From NCBI RefSeq assembly GCF_018255755.1, contig NZ_CP073766.1:8058501-8122500 (forward strand): a stretch of 64,000 bases of DNA, given 5' to 3'. This document shows positions 40,685 through 50,001 of this stretch, one piece after another (the first letter of the stretch is position 1; every line of letters starts with the position of its first letter). The DNA comes from Chitinophaga sp. HK235 (lineage in GTDB: Bacteria; Bacteroidota; Bacteroidia; Chitinophagales; Chitinophagaceae). Position numbers and translations under genes: made by a program. The notes below the pieces were generated by a model, which saw nothing but the letters and a program-made list of their open reading frames with translations, ran no database searches and was not told where the DNA came from.

Positions 40685-42274
40685 TTAGTTTCTGTGGTAA
40701 TAAATGCTACGATTGCTCCATCGTGAGTAGAAGTTGTTCAGCGCTTCTTTAAACTCCTTGAAATTTTTGTTGGAGGGTTGTGTCCATCCGTCTTCTGCAT
40801 AGGCAGCGAGGCGGGGATATACCATTTCTTCCATGGCCATCTCGTCGGGAATCCATTCTCCCCACATCTGACAACCGATACCCAGTATTTTGCTGTGATA
40901 TTTGGCATCCAGCCCGGCAGGGATGGGGTCAAACTTATAAGCGCCTTCCACTGATATCTGGGTATAGTTGTAGTCCAGATAGGTAGCGGCATGGTAGGAG
41001 TTAACCACATCATATCCTTTGGATACCGCGTCTGTAATCAGTTTGAGATCGCCTTTCCAGAAATGTACAATTGTACCTGGTGCCAGTTGTTTAGTGCCCA
41101 CATCTTTGGTATCGTTGTATTCATGCAGTTTGGCGCCCATGATCTCATTCCAGCCCATCATACGGCGTTGTTTGCCCGCCAGGAAAACAGAGATATCATT
41201 GGTAAAGGATATTTGCAAATCAGCAGGGGAGGCCAGCTGATGGGATTTCATATAGGCCTCTACGTTGGCATCGGCTTTCCATTGGTCATATTTTACCTCA
41301 TCACCGCCAATATGTATCACTTTGGAGGGGAACAGGCTGATCACTTCCTGTAAAACGTCCTGCAGGAAAGTGACCACTTTGGGATCGGTAACATTAAAGA
41401 CGTCATAGTGTACGCCGAATTTGCCGGGAACGCTGATCTGCTGGTGCCTTGTGCCTAACCAGGGATAGGCTGCAATGGCGGCAGAAGAGTGGCCTGGCAT
41501 TTCAATCTCAGGGATAATGGTAATATGCCGGGCAGCAGCGTAAGCGATGATATCGCGGATCTGTTCCTGGGTATAAAAGCCATCATGTGGTTTACCATCA
41601 TAAACGGTACTGCTCCAGCTACCGGTTTGGGTAGAATCCCTATGGCCGCCTACCTTGGTAAGCAGCGGGTATTTTTTGATTTCTATTCGCCAGCCCTGAT
41701 CGTCAGTAAGATGCCAGTGAAAGGTGTTCATCTTCAGGGCAGCCATTTCTTCTAAGAGTTTTTTGACGGCTGCAGTCCCTTTAAAATGGCGGGCTTCGTC
41801 CAGCATAAAGGCTCTCCAGCCAAAGCGGGGTTTGTCCTGTATGTCCACGCCATCGATAATATAACTGTTATCCTTAAACGTTATCAGCTGTTGCAGCGAC
41901 TGGATGCCATAAAATATGCCGGCATCGGAGGCTGCAGTAATGGTAGCTCCGGCCGGAGTCACTTTCAGCAGATACCCTTCCCTGCCCAGGGTAGCGTCCA
42001 GTTTTTCGTCCAGTGATAAGCGGATATAATTGGTTTGTGCGGCCGGTTGGAGGGGGAGATTTAACCGGGTCCGGTTTTTTATAGATTCCTGTAGATATTT
42101 AGCTTCCCCGGCGCTTTTGCCGCCTATAACGGCAGTGGCGCCGGAGATTTTAAATACGCCGGTAGTGGCGGTTATCTGCGAGGGCTGCGGTATAAGGCGC
42201 TGGGCCTGCAGCCTTTGGGCAGTTGTAGCCAGCAGCAATAAACTACTGAAGACCACGGATTGAAATCTGAGCAT
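40685..42274 (-). CDS. Secreted GH20 beta-N-acetylhexosaminidase
   Basis: A 529-residue exported enzyme with a signal peptide of about 24 residues (RLQA-Q). A GH20b-like N-terminal domain covers about residues 25-150, and a TIM barrel follows. The catalytic pair is Asp325-Glu326 in HIGGDEVKYDQW. HWHLTDDQGWRIEIK and IPEIEMPGHSSA are further family motifs. It releases terminal GlcNAc or GalNAc by substrate-assisted catalysis, which fits use of chitin oligomers or glycans. It is a single gene with its own promoter. Confidence 0.95.
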   Translation of the reverse strand: MLRFQSVVFSSLLLLATTAQRLQAQRLIPQPSQITATTGVFKISGATAVIGGKSAGEAKYLQESIKNRTRLNLPLQPAAQTNYIRLSLDEKLDATLGREGYLLKVTPAGATITAASDAGIFYGIQSLQQLITFKDNSYIIDGVDIQDKPRFGWRAFMLDEARHFKGTAAVKKLLEEMAALKMNTFHWHLTDDQGWRIEIKKYPLLTKVGGHRDSTQTGSWSSTVYDGKPHDGFYTQEQIRDIIAYAAARHITIIPEIEMPGHSSAAIAAYPWLGTRHQQISVPGKFGVHYDVFNVTDPKVVTFLQDVLQEVISLFPSKVIHIGGDEVKYDQWKADANVEAYMKSHQLASPADLQISFTNDISVFLAGKQRRMMGWNEIMGAKLHEYNDTKDVGTKQLAPGTIVHFWKGDLKLITDAVSKGYDVVNSYHAATYLDYNYTQISVEGAYKFDPIPAGLDAKYHSKILGIGCQMWGEWIPDEMAMEEMVYPRLAAYAEDGWTQPSNKNFKEFKEALNNFYSRWSNRSIYYHRN

Positions 42275-42293
42275 ATATGTATTTTATTGTTCA

Positions 42294-42320
42294 CAAAGCT
42301 AAGGAACGATAAAATACAAA
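42294..42320 (-). promoter_or_regulatory. Candidate promoter of the GH20 gene
   Basis: On the minus strand, TAGCTTTG (42301-42294) matches the TAnnTTTG -7 box. A TTTG (42320-42317) lies upstream, with spacing of 15 nt, somewhat shorter than usual. It is 19 bp before the start codon. Confidence 0.45.
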
Positions 42321-42343
42321 AAAAATCTCATATTTAAATGAAC

Positions 42344-45271
42344 TTACGCCACCTCAGCCATTTCACGGGAGATGGTCAGGTCGGTAATTGCTTCTGAATA
42401 AAACACCGGCGGCACATGCCCCAGCGGTAGCAGACAGTCTGCTGCGTCCTTATCAGTGCTTCTGAACCAACGCTGGCTGGTTTTGGTTTTGTCGATAAAA
42501 TACAGCTTGCCCAGTTTGTACTGGAATCCTTCCTCTTTATATATGCTGCTCATCTCTACAATCACTTCCAGCTGGTTTTCATCATCGGTTTTGTGATAGG
42601 CATATACGTATTTGCCATCACTGCCTTCACTGAGTTTCCAGCCTTTCTGTTCCATGTGTTTGTTGAGCAGGCTGCTTTCCAGGGCGATATCCTCAAAATC
42701 ATGGACCAGCGTAGTAGTAGCCTGTTGTGGTAGCAGGGAAGCCACTGGCCGCTCCAGTTGAGGGAACACAGACACAATGCCTTCTTCGGTGAAACGCTGC
42801 TGCCATTGCCGGAGTTGTGCTCCGTCGAGGTAGAGCGGATGCAGTATCCGGATGGAAGCGCCGGAAGGTATGCTCACTGCATCGCCATGAAGATCGGTCA
42901 GGGTACCGTTGTCACGGCACTGGAAACAGGTAATCAGCTGCTCCTGTTCGTTGTACAGCGCCCATAATAACCGGTTGGCATATACGAACATCACCGGGTT
43001 ATGTAAGAAACATTGCTGCCATTGTTCGGGTACCCATCTGCGCTGCATCACCAGGAAGTGTTCCAGCCTGCCGGTCTGCGACTTCACCGTTTCGGTGACC
43101 GCCTTGCCCAGCTGTTTGAAAGCTTCTTTGGTAGCAGCGGGTGTGGCTGCCGGAATGGATTTCAGGCGCTTGCGTTTGTTGTTGATATAGCCCAGCTTAA
43201 AATGCTGGTCGATGAACACATGGTAAGTATCGTCTTTTACCTGGAAGGGGAGGAACAGACCATTGAACCCGAAATCAGGTATGATACGGTCTCCCAGCTC
43301 ATGCATGGTAAGGCCCAGTTCAGCAGCGGCATGTTGAAGGCCGGCTAACGCTGCCGCCCCTACGTTGGATTTGCGTACCCGGTATTTGCGGGACAAAAAC
43401 TCCACTGTTGCCAGGGCTTGTTTACTGCCATGGATGGCCAGCGCGCCGGCACCATGTTCTGCCATGCGGGGCCGTTTGTCGTTGATCCACTGGTAAAGGG
43501 ACTGTTCCAGCAGGGTGGCCAGCTCCTGATCGCCGGTGAGGGCTGCCAGTGCCAGCAGGTATTTTACTTTGGCATCGCCATTTCTGGCGGTGTATAAGTT
43601 GAAGAGATGTTGAGCAAAAGGTCCGCTGGTTGTACGATCTACCAGGCGAAGCAACGGTCTGGCTTCAATATCAGAGCGTATTTCTTTTACGCGCGACATG
43701 CGGTACAACAGAAAACGCAGCATATCCTGGGTAAGCTGCATACCGTTGCGCAGGAACAGTGGTGGCAGGTTGCTGTCGTCGAGCCACGTTTCCAGTGGCC
43801 GGGTAAGTTTGCCTCTTTTTTTGGCAAAGGCCACCAGCTGTTGTACGGTAGTTTCGTCGTCTGTACCTGAAATGGTGTTACCCAATGTTTCCAGCATCAG
43901 GTCGCGGGCATCGTCGTTGATTTCCTTATGCAGTGCCTGTTGGAGCAGGTCTTTGGCGGCAGGAGTGTTCAGTTTGCACAGTATCTGTACAGCAGTCAGG
44001 CGTTGTTCTGCTTTTTTATGCTGCAGCAGGACACCTGCCTTTTCCAATGCCTGCGGATGGTCTGCCAGGATAACGGCTACGAGCGTACGAACAGATTTTA
44101 GCTTGTGCAGGGTAAAATCCCAGAGCTGGTCTGCATAGAACGAAATATCCGTTTGCGTCAGTAGCGGGAAGATATGTTTGGCGTCGTAATCGTTTTCGAT
44201 GGCTTTCAGCAGCAGCGGTGTTGCTGAGGAATCCAGTTCCTGCCGCAACAGTTTAAATACTTCCGGATGCAGGTATCGTTTTTCACTGAGATGTTCATCC
44301 AGGTAACGCAGGGCAGGCTGTTTGTCCAGCAACAGCAACTGTGTTACGGCCATCACATCAGGGGCCGGCAGCTGAGATGGGTTGCCCATTTCAGCCTGTT
44401 GCTGGCGGAAAGCCTGGCTGGTAAGGCTGCTGTCACTTTCCTGCAGGTAGGCATAAGCGGCCTTTATGAGCAGGGGATGATAGTGATCTGGCTGATAGTG
44501 TGCCAGCAGATAAAAGCCGTTGAGTTGTGCACTATAGTCAGACAATGTGGCCAGATGGTCTACTGCCTTCTCTATCAGCACCCGGTATTTGTCGTAGTTG
44601 GTTTGCAACAGTACCCTGGACAGCTCGGCATTGACAAAACCTTTGCCGGGCTGCATCAGTACGGGCTCCAGGTATTCCATTTCCTTATCCGGGTGTCCTT
44701 TGGCGAGGAGCCGGAAGAAAAGGGAGTTCCACCCTTTTTGTTTCCAGGTCTGTACGTAAGCATCAATGATATGCCATTCTGCACTTTTGATCAGGTCTTG
44801 CAGGAATTTCCGCAGCGGCGTGAATTTCAGCGGTGAAAGATCAAAATTGTTACCATCACCGGAGTAGCCGATCATCATGGAACCGATATCTTCGGTTGAA
44901 CAGCCCCTTTGTTGCAGGTAGCTGGTAAAATAGCTGAAACGCAGCACGATGGAGGAAGCGGAGCCGGGAGTGTCCAGCATGGGCACGATGTGTTGCAGAA
45001 ACCGTTCCCTGCATTGCTCCCAGACGAGTGGGTCTGAGAGCAGCTGTAATACCAGGCGGTCGTTGTCGTCCCATTGGTCCGGCAGCTTCAGCAGCTGGAT
45101 AAAGACGCCCATTTCCCGGGCAATAGCCACATCCGTGTATACGGGTGGGTGGATCGTTTGTCCGGTAAGGAAATCTACCCCGTCCTGAAGCAGGGCGGAG
45201 TGCCCGCTGTCTTCATAAAGCTGTTGCTGTCGTTCGATAAAAGGTAGTATAGTTTCCTTAGTATATGGCAT
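42344..45271 (-). CDS. DUF4132 protein, YehI-like
   Basis: A 975-residue soluble protein. Residues to about 650 are helical and repeat-rich (HEAT-like, with Leu-rich helices). The C-terminal part has the DUF4132 sequence with VFIDQHFKLGYINNKRKRLKSIP, MQRRWVPEQWQQCF, ILHPLYL and a final 60-residue piece (ISREMAEVA end). DUF4132 is found in E. coli YehI. It is the last gene of the six-gene operon, 18 bp after the VWA gene. No enzymatic motif is seen. A scaffold or substrate-recognition role for the AAA/VWA pair is inference. Confidence 0.8.
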   Translation of the reverse strand: MPYTKETILPFIERQQQLYEDSGHSALLQDGVDFLTGQTIHPPVYTDVAIAREMGVFIQLLKLPDQWDDNDRLVLQLLSDPLVWEQCRERFLQHIVPMLDTPGSASSIVLRFSYFTSYLQQRGCSTEDIGSMMIGYSGDGNNFDLSPLKFTPLRKFLQDLIKSAEWHIIDAYVQTWKQKGWNSLFFRLLAKGHPDKEMEYLEPVLMQPGKGFVNAELSRVLLQTNYDKYRVLIEKAVDHLATLSDYSAQLNGFYLLAHYQPDHYHPLLIKAAYAYLQESDSSLTSQAFRQQQAEMGNPSQLPAPDVMAVTQLLLLDKQPALRYLDEHLSEKRYLHPEVFKLLRQELDSSATPLLLKAIENDYDAKHIFPLLTQTDISFYADQLWDFTLHKLKSVRTLVAVILADHPQALEKAGVLLQHKKAEQRLTAVQILCKLNTPAAKDLLQQALHKEINDDARDLMLETLGNTISGTDDETTVQQLVAFAKKRGKLTRPLETWLDDSNLPPLFLRNGMQLTQDMLRFLLYRMSRVKEIRSDIEARPLLRLVDRTTSGPFAQHLFNLYTARNGDAKVKYLLALAALTGDQELATLLEQSLYQWINDKRPRMAEHGAGALAIHGSKQALATVEFLSRKYRVRKSNVGAAALAGLQHAAAELGLTMHELGDRIIPDFGFNGLFLPFQVKDDTYHVFIDQHFKLGYINNKRKRLKSIPAATPAATKEAFKQLGKAVTETVKSQTGRLEHFLVMQRRWVPEQWQQCFLHNPVMFVYANRLLWALYNEQEQLITCFQCRDNGTLTDLHGDAVSIPSGASIRILHPLYLDGAQLRQWQQRFTEEGIVSVFPQLERPVASLLPQQATTTLVHDFEDIALESSLLNKHMEQKGWKLSEGSDGKYVYAYHKTDDENQLEVIVEMSSIYKEEGFQYKLGKLYFIDKTKTSQRWFRSTDKDAADCLLPLGHVPPVFYSEAITDLTISREMAEVA

Positions 45272-45289
45272 AAGGTTTAAATAGGTTCA

Positions 45290-46432
45290 TTATTTTTTCA
45301 GGACCATTTCCTCTCTGGCAGCCCATTGGGCGATGTCCTGTTTGCTCAGTGCCATGGCCATCATATCCGGGAATTTATCTGGTGTGCAGGCAAATACCGG
45401 GATACCCAGTGTAGCCAGGAACTGTGCATTTTCGTGGTCATATGAGGGTGCGCCTTCATCATTGAGGGCCAGTAATACTATTACCTGTACGCCGCTGGCG
45501 GCCAGTTCTGTAAAACGTTTACGCATGCCGGCTTCATCTCCGCCTTCAAAGAGGTCGGTGATCAGTACCAGTACAGTGTCAGTAGGCCGGGAAACGACCT
45601 GCTGGCAGTATTTCAACGCAGCATTGATATCGGTGCCCCCGCCCAGCTGTACGCCAAACAGCAGTTCCACCGGGTCCTGGAGCTCTTCCGTAAGATCGGC
45701 TACTGCGGTGTCGAATACCACCATTTTCGTTTGTACGGCAGGGATAGAGGCCATCACTGCGCCAAAGATGCCGGAATATACCACTGAGGTACCCATAGAA
45801 CCGCTCTGGTCGAGACAGAGCACTACATCCTTGAGGGCAGACCTTTTACGGCCGTATCCAATCAGTGTTTCCGGGATGATGGTTTTGTAATCAGGTTGAT
45901 AATGTTGCAGATTTTTTTGGATGGTCAGGTTCCAGTTGATCTCATGGTGGCGGGGACGCCTGTTGCGCACACTCCTGTTAAGACTGCCGCTGATAGCCTG
46001 CTGCATAGGCTGTGACAGTTTTTTCAGGAGTTCGTCCACCACTTTTTTTACTACCTGACGGGCCGTGTCTTTGGTTTTTTCCGGGATCACGCGGCTGAGC
46101 GTCATCAGCGTGGCCACCAGATGTACGTCCGGCTCCACATTTTCCAGCATCTCTTTTTCCAGCAGCATGGCGGTGAGGTCGAGCCGTTTGATGGCATCTT
46201 TCTGCATCACCTGTACTACAGAGGCAGGAAAATAGCTGCGTATATCGCCCAGCCAGCGGCTTACATTAGGAGAAGATGCGCCCAGTCCACCTTTACGGTT
46301 GCTATCATACAGCGCCTCCAGCGTTTTGTCTATCTGCTGGTCGGCCTTATTTAAAATAAAGGCGGTGCCATCATTGTTGTCTCCTCCCAGGATCAGTCGC
46401 CACCGGCGTGTATTTTCTTCCATGATCTTCAT
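45290..46432 (-). CDS. VWA domain protein, YehP-like
   Basis: A 380-residue protein. The N-terminal 195 residues are helical and unrecognised. From about 200 it is a VWA domain with an intact MIDAS motif DQSGSMG (Asp208, Ser210, Ser212), FDTAVADLTE, LGGGTDINAAL and ITDLFEGG. The length and order fit E. coli YehP. It should bind Mg2+ and act as adaptor for the MoxR ATPase, as in other MoxR-VWA pairs. Its ATG overlaps the stop of the DUF5682 gene (ATGA). No signal peptide is present, so it is cytoplasmic. Confidence 0.85.
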   Translation of the reverse strand: MKIMEENTRRWRLILGGDNNDGTAFILNKADQQIDKTLEALYDSNRKGGLGASSPNVSRWLGDIRSYFPASVVQVMQKDAIKRLDLTAMLLEKEMLENVEPDVHLVATLMTLSRVIPEKTKDTARQVVKKVVDELLKKLSQPMQQAISGSLNRSVRNRRPRHHEINWNLTIQKNLQHYQPDYKTIIPETLIGYGRKRSALKDVVLCLDQSGSMGTSVVYSGIFGAVMASIPAVQTKMVVFDTAVADLTEELQDPVELLFGVQLGGGTDINAALKYCQQVVSRPTDTVLVLITDLFEGGDEAGMRKRFTELAASGVQVIVLLALNDEGAPSYDHENAQFLATLGIPVFACTPDKFPDMMAMALSKQDIAQWAAREEMVLKK

Positions 46433-48903
46433 TCTGCCTGGTTATCAATATGAAAAAATCCCAACATCTTCATGACCACCGGTATGCCCATAGCAGCCCG
46501 GACTTCGTCAACTCCGGCTTCCACGGCCACGGTGACAGGGCCGTTGCCTGTTCCCCGCTTCACTTTTTCACCCAGTTTTTTTCTTTCCGGGGCCGTAAAG
46601 TTAGAAAAGGTGCGGCGTAATAACGGCAATATCTGCATGAAAATATCATTTTCCAGTTGGGCTACCCAGCTATATACCATATTCCAGAGGGTTTCATCGA
46701 GCAGCAGGAGGGTACCGCTGCCTTTGAGGAAGCCTTCCAGCCAGGCGGCGGCAACAGCCGGCGTATTGGCTACGGACATGGCTATACTGAAACGGCTGAA
46801 GAGGGTGTCGCCGTCGAGCACTTTAAAATCAAACAGCAGCCGTGAGGCATAGCCAGCTATCATGGGCGCCGATTGACTGTTGCCGGAGATGGCCTGCAGC
46901 GTGGCAGTCCAGTCAGCCGTCAGGGTTGGATGCTGGAGCAGGCCGATGGCGTCATTCAGCGCCTGGAACTGTTCCAACAGCTCCAGGGCGGCATCTTCGG
47001 CTACCGCCGTGCAGGCCGAAGGTAAACTGACGCATATCCTGCTGATCATACTCTCCGCAATGTCCATCACCAGGTCGGCGTCTGTTTTGCGCACATTCCC
47101 GTACCGGGTAATATTTACCAGGGACGGAACTACTTCGAGTAACTGCAGCACATCACCGGAAGCGGCGGCCAGGTTATTGATACGCTGGATCAGCACATCC
47201 ACTACTTTGGGCAGTTCCGCTGGCAGTGCGGATTCCAGCATGCCGCATACTTCCCGCAAGGTGGAGGTTTTGCCGGCGATATCCATCACATACTGTGTGG
47301 TTGCTTCCAGGACGGTATTACCCCAGCTGCCTTTTTCAATGATGTCTACAGAAAAAGACGGGTCCCACTGCAGGCGCCACTGTTCTTTGAAAGTGCCTTT
47401 GCCTGATGTCTCAGACCTGTCGCCCCAGCGCACACCGAGTAACTGTAACCGGTGCAGGAAGATGCTCCTTTCCAGATCAGTATCCTTCCGGAGGTCGAGT
47501 GTATAGTCTTTGAAATCGGCAGTTTGCGGCAGCCGCAGTCTTTTCTGCAGCCGTTCTATATCTGCCTGCAGGGGTGGTTTGGGTATGTCTGAAGGCACCT
47601 GTCCGATACGGTTGCTGACGATCAGCTCATCCCGTATCAGTTGCATCAGCACATCTTCCCCATTGCATAATATACTGAGGGTTGCTTCATTCAGTTCTTC
47701 CAGCCCTGGCCGGGAATATTGGCGCAGAGAGGCCAGCGCATTGGCCAGGCGTACTGCTTCGAGTACATGGGCTACGGAAGTGTCCTGTTGTTTGTCCCTG
47801 AAAAGTTTGGCTACCAGGGCCATCCAGCGGGTGCCGTCATCGGAGGGATGCTCCCAGATGTGCTGGTACCATCCGGGTGATGGCACACCGGCACCATATC
47901 CGCTCTCATAACTTAAACGGCTGTACGTCCAGGGTATCCAGGTACAGTCGATTTTTACTTTAGGCAGTCCTTTCAGCAGGTCATTATCGGCCTTTTGGGT
48001 GGGCATATTTTTAAGGGCCGGAGCATGCCAGGCGCCGCATATCACGGCTATACGGGTGTACATCTCCTTTTCGGCCTGCCGTATTATTTTACGCATCCAG
48101 GCTTCCCGCAGCTGTTCCATCCGGCTGTCGCGCTGTGGCAGCTCTTCGCGTAGCGCCTGCATGGCGTCGCTCACCGCCTCAAATACCTGTTCCTGCTCCA
48201 GCCGGTATTCAAACATATGTTCCCACCACCTTTCACCATCATCGTAACCGGCGGCATGAGCCAGGTGAACGATCGGGTCGCGGTAGAAGGCTGATTCCGG
48301 TAATGGCTGCGCCGGCAGCAGGTCTGTAAAATCATCATCCGTTTCCGGAGATGGCAGCAGTGCGACTTCGCTGGCAGCCGGCAGATCATTTACCAGCGCT
48401 TGCGCTGGATCAAAGGCATGGGGCCCAGCCTGCCTGTCGGCAGTATTTTCGGTAGCCTGGGGCAACAGCCCGCTGGCTGTACCATTCAGTTTATTTTCAA
48501 CAGTTGCTCCCTCGTCACCATTGGCCGGTAACGCAGCATCCACCTCTTCCGGTGTATTGCCGGCAGCTGCAGCTTTTTCCTTCTCAAGGGCAAACACATG
48601 TGCCAGGGGCAGGTCCATAAAACGGACCGGAATATGTTGCCGCTGCGCATACCCGATGGCCTGCCACTCAGGAGAGTATTCGGCAAAAGGGTAGAAGCAG
48701 GAATGCTGTGGGTTATCGGGCTGATACACCAGTATCGCCACTGGCGGTTTCAGGTCTTCATGGCCCGCCCAGGAAAGAATGGCGTCCGCTTCCGGAGGAC
48801 CTTCCACCAGCACAATATCGGGCTGTAATGCTTCCAGGAATGTTTTTACATTTCTGGCGGAGCCGGGCCCATGGTGCCGGATTCCTAATATATGAACAGA
48901 CAT
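46429..48903 (-). CDS. DUF5682-like protein, YehM-like
   Basis: An 824-residue protein. The N-terminus, HILGIRHHGPGSAR (residues 4-17) then VEGPPEAD (34-41), recalls TraB/ChaN/erythromycin-esterase-like folds, with His and Glu that could bind metal or act in hydrolysis. A low-complexity insert covers about residues 110-205. The block ICGAWHAPALKN near 290 continues the fold. The remaining half is helical. I assign DUF5682 by overall resemblance and the E. coli YehM neighbourhood. It overlaps the VWA gene and follows the MoxR gene by 15 bp. It may be the enzymatic component of the system. Confidence 0.72.
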   Translation of the reverse strand: MSVHILGIRHHGPGSARNVKTFLEALQPDIVLVEGPPEADAILSWAGHEDLKPPVAILVYQPDNPQHSCFYPFAEYSPEWQAIGYAQRQHIPVRFMDLPLAHVFALEKEKAAAAGNTPEEVDAALPANGDEGATVENKLNGTASGLLPQATENTADRQAGPHAFDPAQALVNDLPAASEVALLPSPETDDDFTDLLPAQPLPESAFYRDPIVHLAHAAGYDDGERWWEHMFEYRLEQEQVFEAVSDAMQALREELPQRDSRMEQLREAWMRKIIRQAEKEMYTRIAVICGAWHAPALKNMPTQKADNDLLKGLPKVKIDCTWIPWTYSRLSYESGYGAGVPSPGWYQHIWEHPSDDGTRWMALVAKLFRDKQQDTSVAHVLEAVRLANALASLRQYSRPGLEELNEATLSILCNGEDVLMQLIRDELIVSNRIGQVPSDIPKPPLQADIERLQKRLRLPQTADFKDYTLDLRKDTDLERSIFLHRLQLLGVRWGDRSETSGKGTFKEQWRLQWDPSFSVDIIEKGSWGNTVLEATTQYVMDIAGKTSTLREVCGMLESALPAELPKVVDVLIQRINNLAAASGDVLQLLEVVPSLVNITRYGNVRKTDADLVMDIAESMISRICVSLPSACTAVAEDAALELLEQFQALNDAIGLLQHPTLTADWTATLQAISGNSQSAPMIAGYASRLLFDFKVLDGDTLFSRFSIAMSVANTPAVAAAWLEGFLKGSGTLLLLDETLWNMVYSWVAQLENDIFMQILPLLRRTFSNFTAPERKKLGEKVKRGTGNGPVTVAVEAGVDEVRAAMGIPVVMKMLGFFHIDNQAE

Positions 48904-48918
48904 AAATACACAGTTGGG

Positions 48919-49998
48919 TTATTGCAAATCGCGGCAGGCACGGTACACATCTTTCCAGTCTTCTCTTGTTTTTACTACGGTTTCAAGATATTCCTGCCAT
49001 ACCAGTTTGTCCTGTACCGGGTCTTTCACTACGGCACCGATGATACCGGCAGCCAGGTCGGCCGCGGTGAGCCTGCCATCACCAAAATAAGCGGCGAGGG
49101 TAAGCCCGCTGTTGACAACAGAAATAGCTTCCGCCGTGCTGAGTGTACCGCCAGGCGACTTGATCTTGGTTTTTCCGTCTTCGGTAATGCCATTGCGCAG
49201 TTCCCGAAAGATGGTAACGATCCGGCGTATCTCTTCCAGTGCAGGTTTTTCGGCCGGCAGCTCCATCACTTTTTCGAAACTTTCCACTCTTCTTTTTACA
49301 ATATCTATTTCTTCTTCCATGGTGCCCGGCACTGGCAGAATCACGGTGTTGAACCTACGTTTTAAAGCGCTGGACAATTCATTGACACCTTTGTCGCGGT
49401 TGTTGGCGGTGGCAATCAGGTTAAACCCTTTGGCCGCCTGCACTTCCGTGTTTAATTCCGGAATAGGCAGTGTTTTTTCGGAGAGGATGGTGATAAGGGT
49501 ATCCTGCACGTCGGCGCCTATACGCGTCAGCTCTTCAATACGGGCGATTTTGCCTTCCTGCATGGCACGCAGCACCGGTGTTTCCACCAGCGCCTGACGG
49601 GAAGGGCCTTCGGCCAGCAGCCTGGCGTAGTTCCAGCCATAACGGATACTTTCTTCGCTGGTGCCGGCAGTGCCCTGCACGATACGGGTAGAGTCACCGC
49701 TGATAGCAGCTGCAAGATGTTCGCTGACCCAGCTTTTGGCGGTACCGGGAAGACCGTAAAGCAGCAGAGCTCTGTCTGTAGCCAGTGTAGCCACTGCAAT
49801 TTCCATCAGTCTTTTGCTGCCAATGTATTTGGGACTTACTTCAAAACCGTTTTTCAGTTTGCCGCCCACCAGGTAGGTTACTACTGATTGAGGTGACAGC
49901 AGCCAGTTATGTGGTCGTCTGCCGCTGTCCTGTTTTTTCAGTTCTTCCAGTTCCGGTGCATAAAGGAGTTCTGCATGTTGGCGTAAAGTGTCTGACAT
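48919..49998 (-). CDS. yehL: MoxR-family AAA+ ATPase, YehL subfamily
   Basis: A 359-residue AAA+ protein. Walker A is GLPGTAKS (residues 82-89). The Walker B position reads IARIEELTR (151-159), with Glu-Glu in place of the usual Asp-Glu, as in MoxR relatives with FEE. Sensor 1 is ATANN (196-200), and SSALKRRFN (209-217) contains the arginine finger. MoxR ATPases usually act with VWA proteins as chaperones for enzyme maturation or complex assembly. The length and the VWA, SWIM and DUF4132 neighbours place it in the YehL subfamily. It lies 3 bp after the DUF5691-like gene. Confidence 0.88.
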   Translation of the reverse strand: MSDTLRQHAELLYAPELEELKKQDSGRRPHNWLLSPQSVVTYLVGGKLKNGFEVSPKYIGSKRLMEIAVATLATDRALLLYGLPGTAKSWVSEHLAAAISGDSTRIVQGTAGTSEESIRYGWNYARLLAEGPSRQALVETPVLRAMQEGKIARIEELTRIGADVQDTLITILSEKTLPIPELNTEVQAAKGFNLIATANNRDKGVNELSSALKRRFNTVILPVPGTMEEEIDIVKRRVESFEKVMELPAEKPALEEIRRIVTIFRELRNGITEDGKTKIKSPGGTLSTAEAISVVNSGLTLAAYFGDGRLTAADLAAGIIGAVVKDPVQDKLVWQEYLETVVKTREDWKDVYRACRDLQ

Positions 49999-50001
49999 GG
50001 T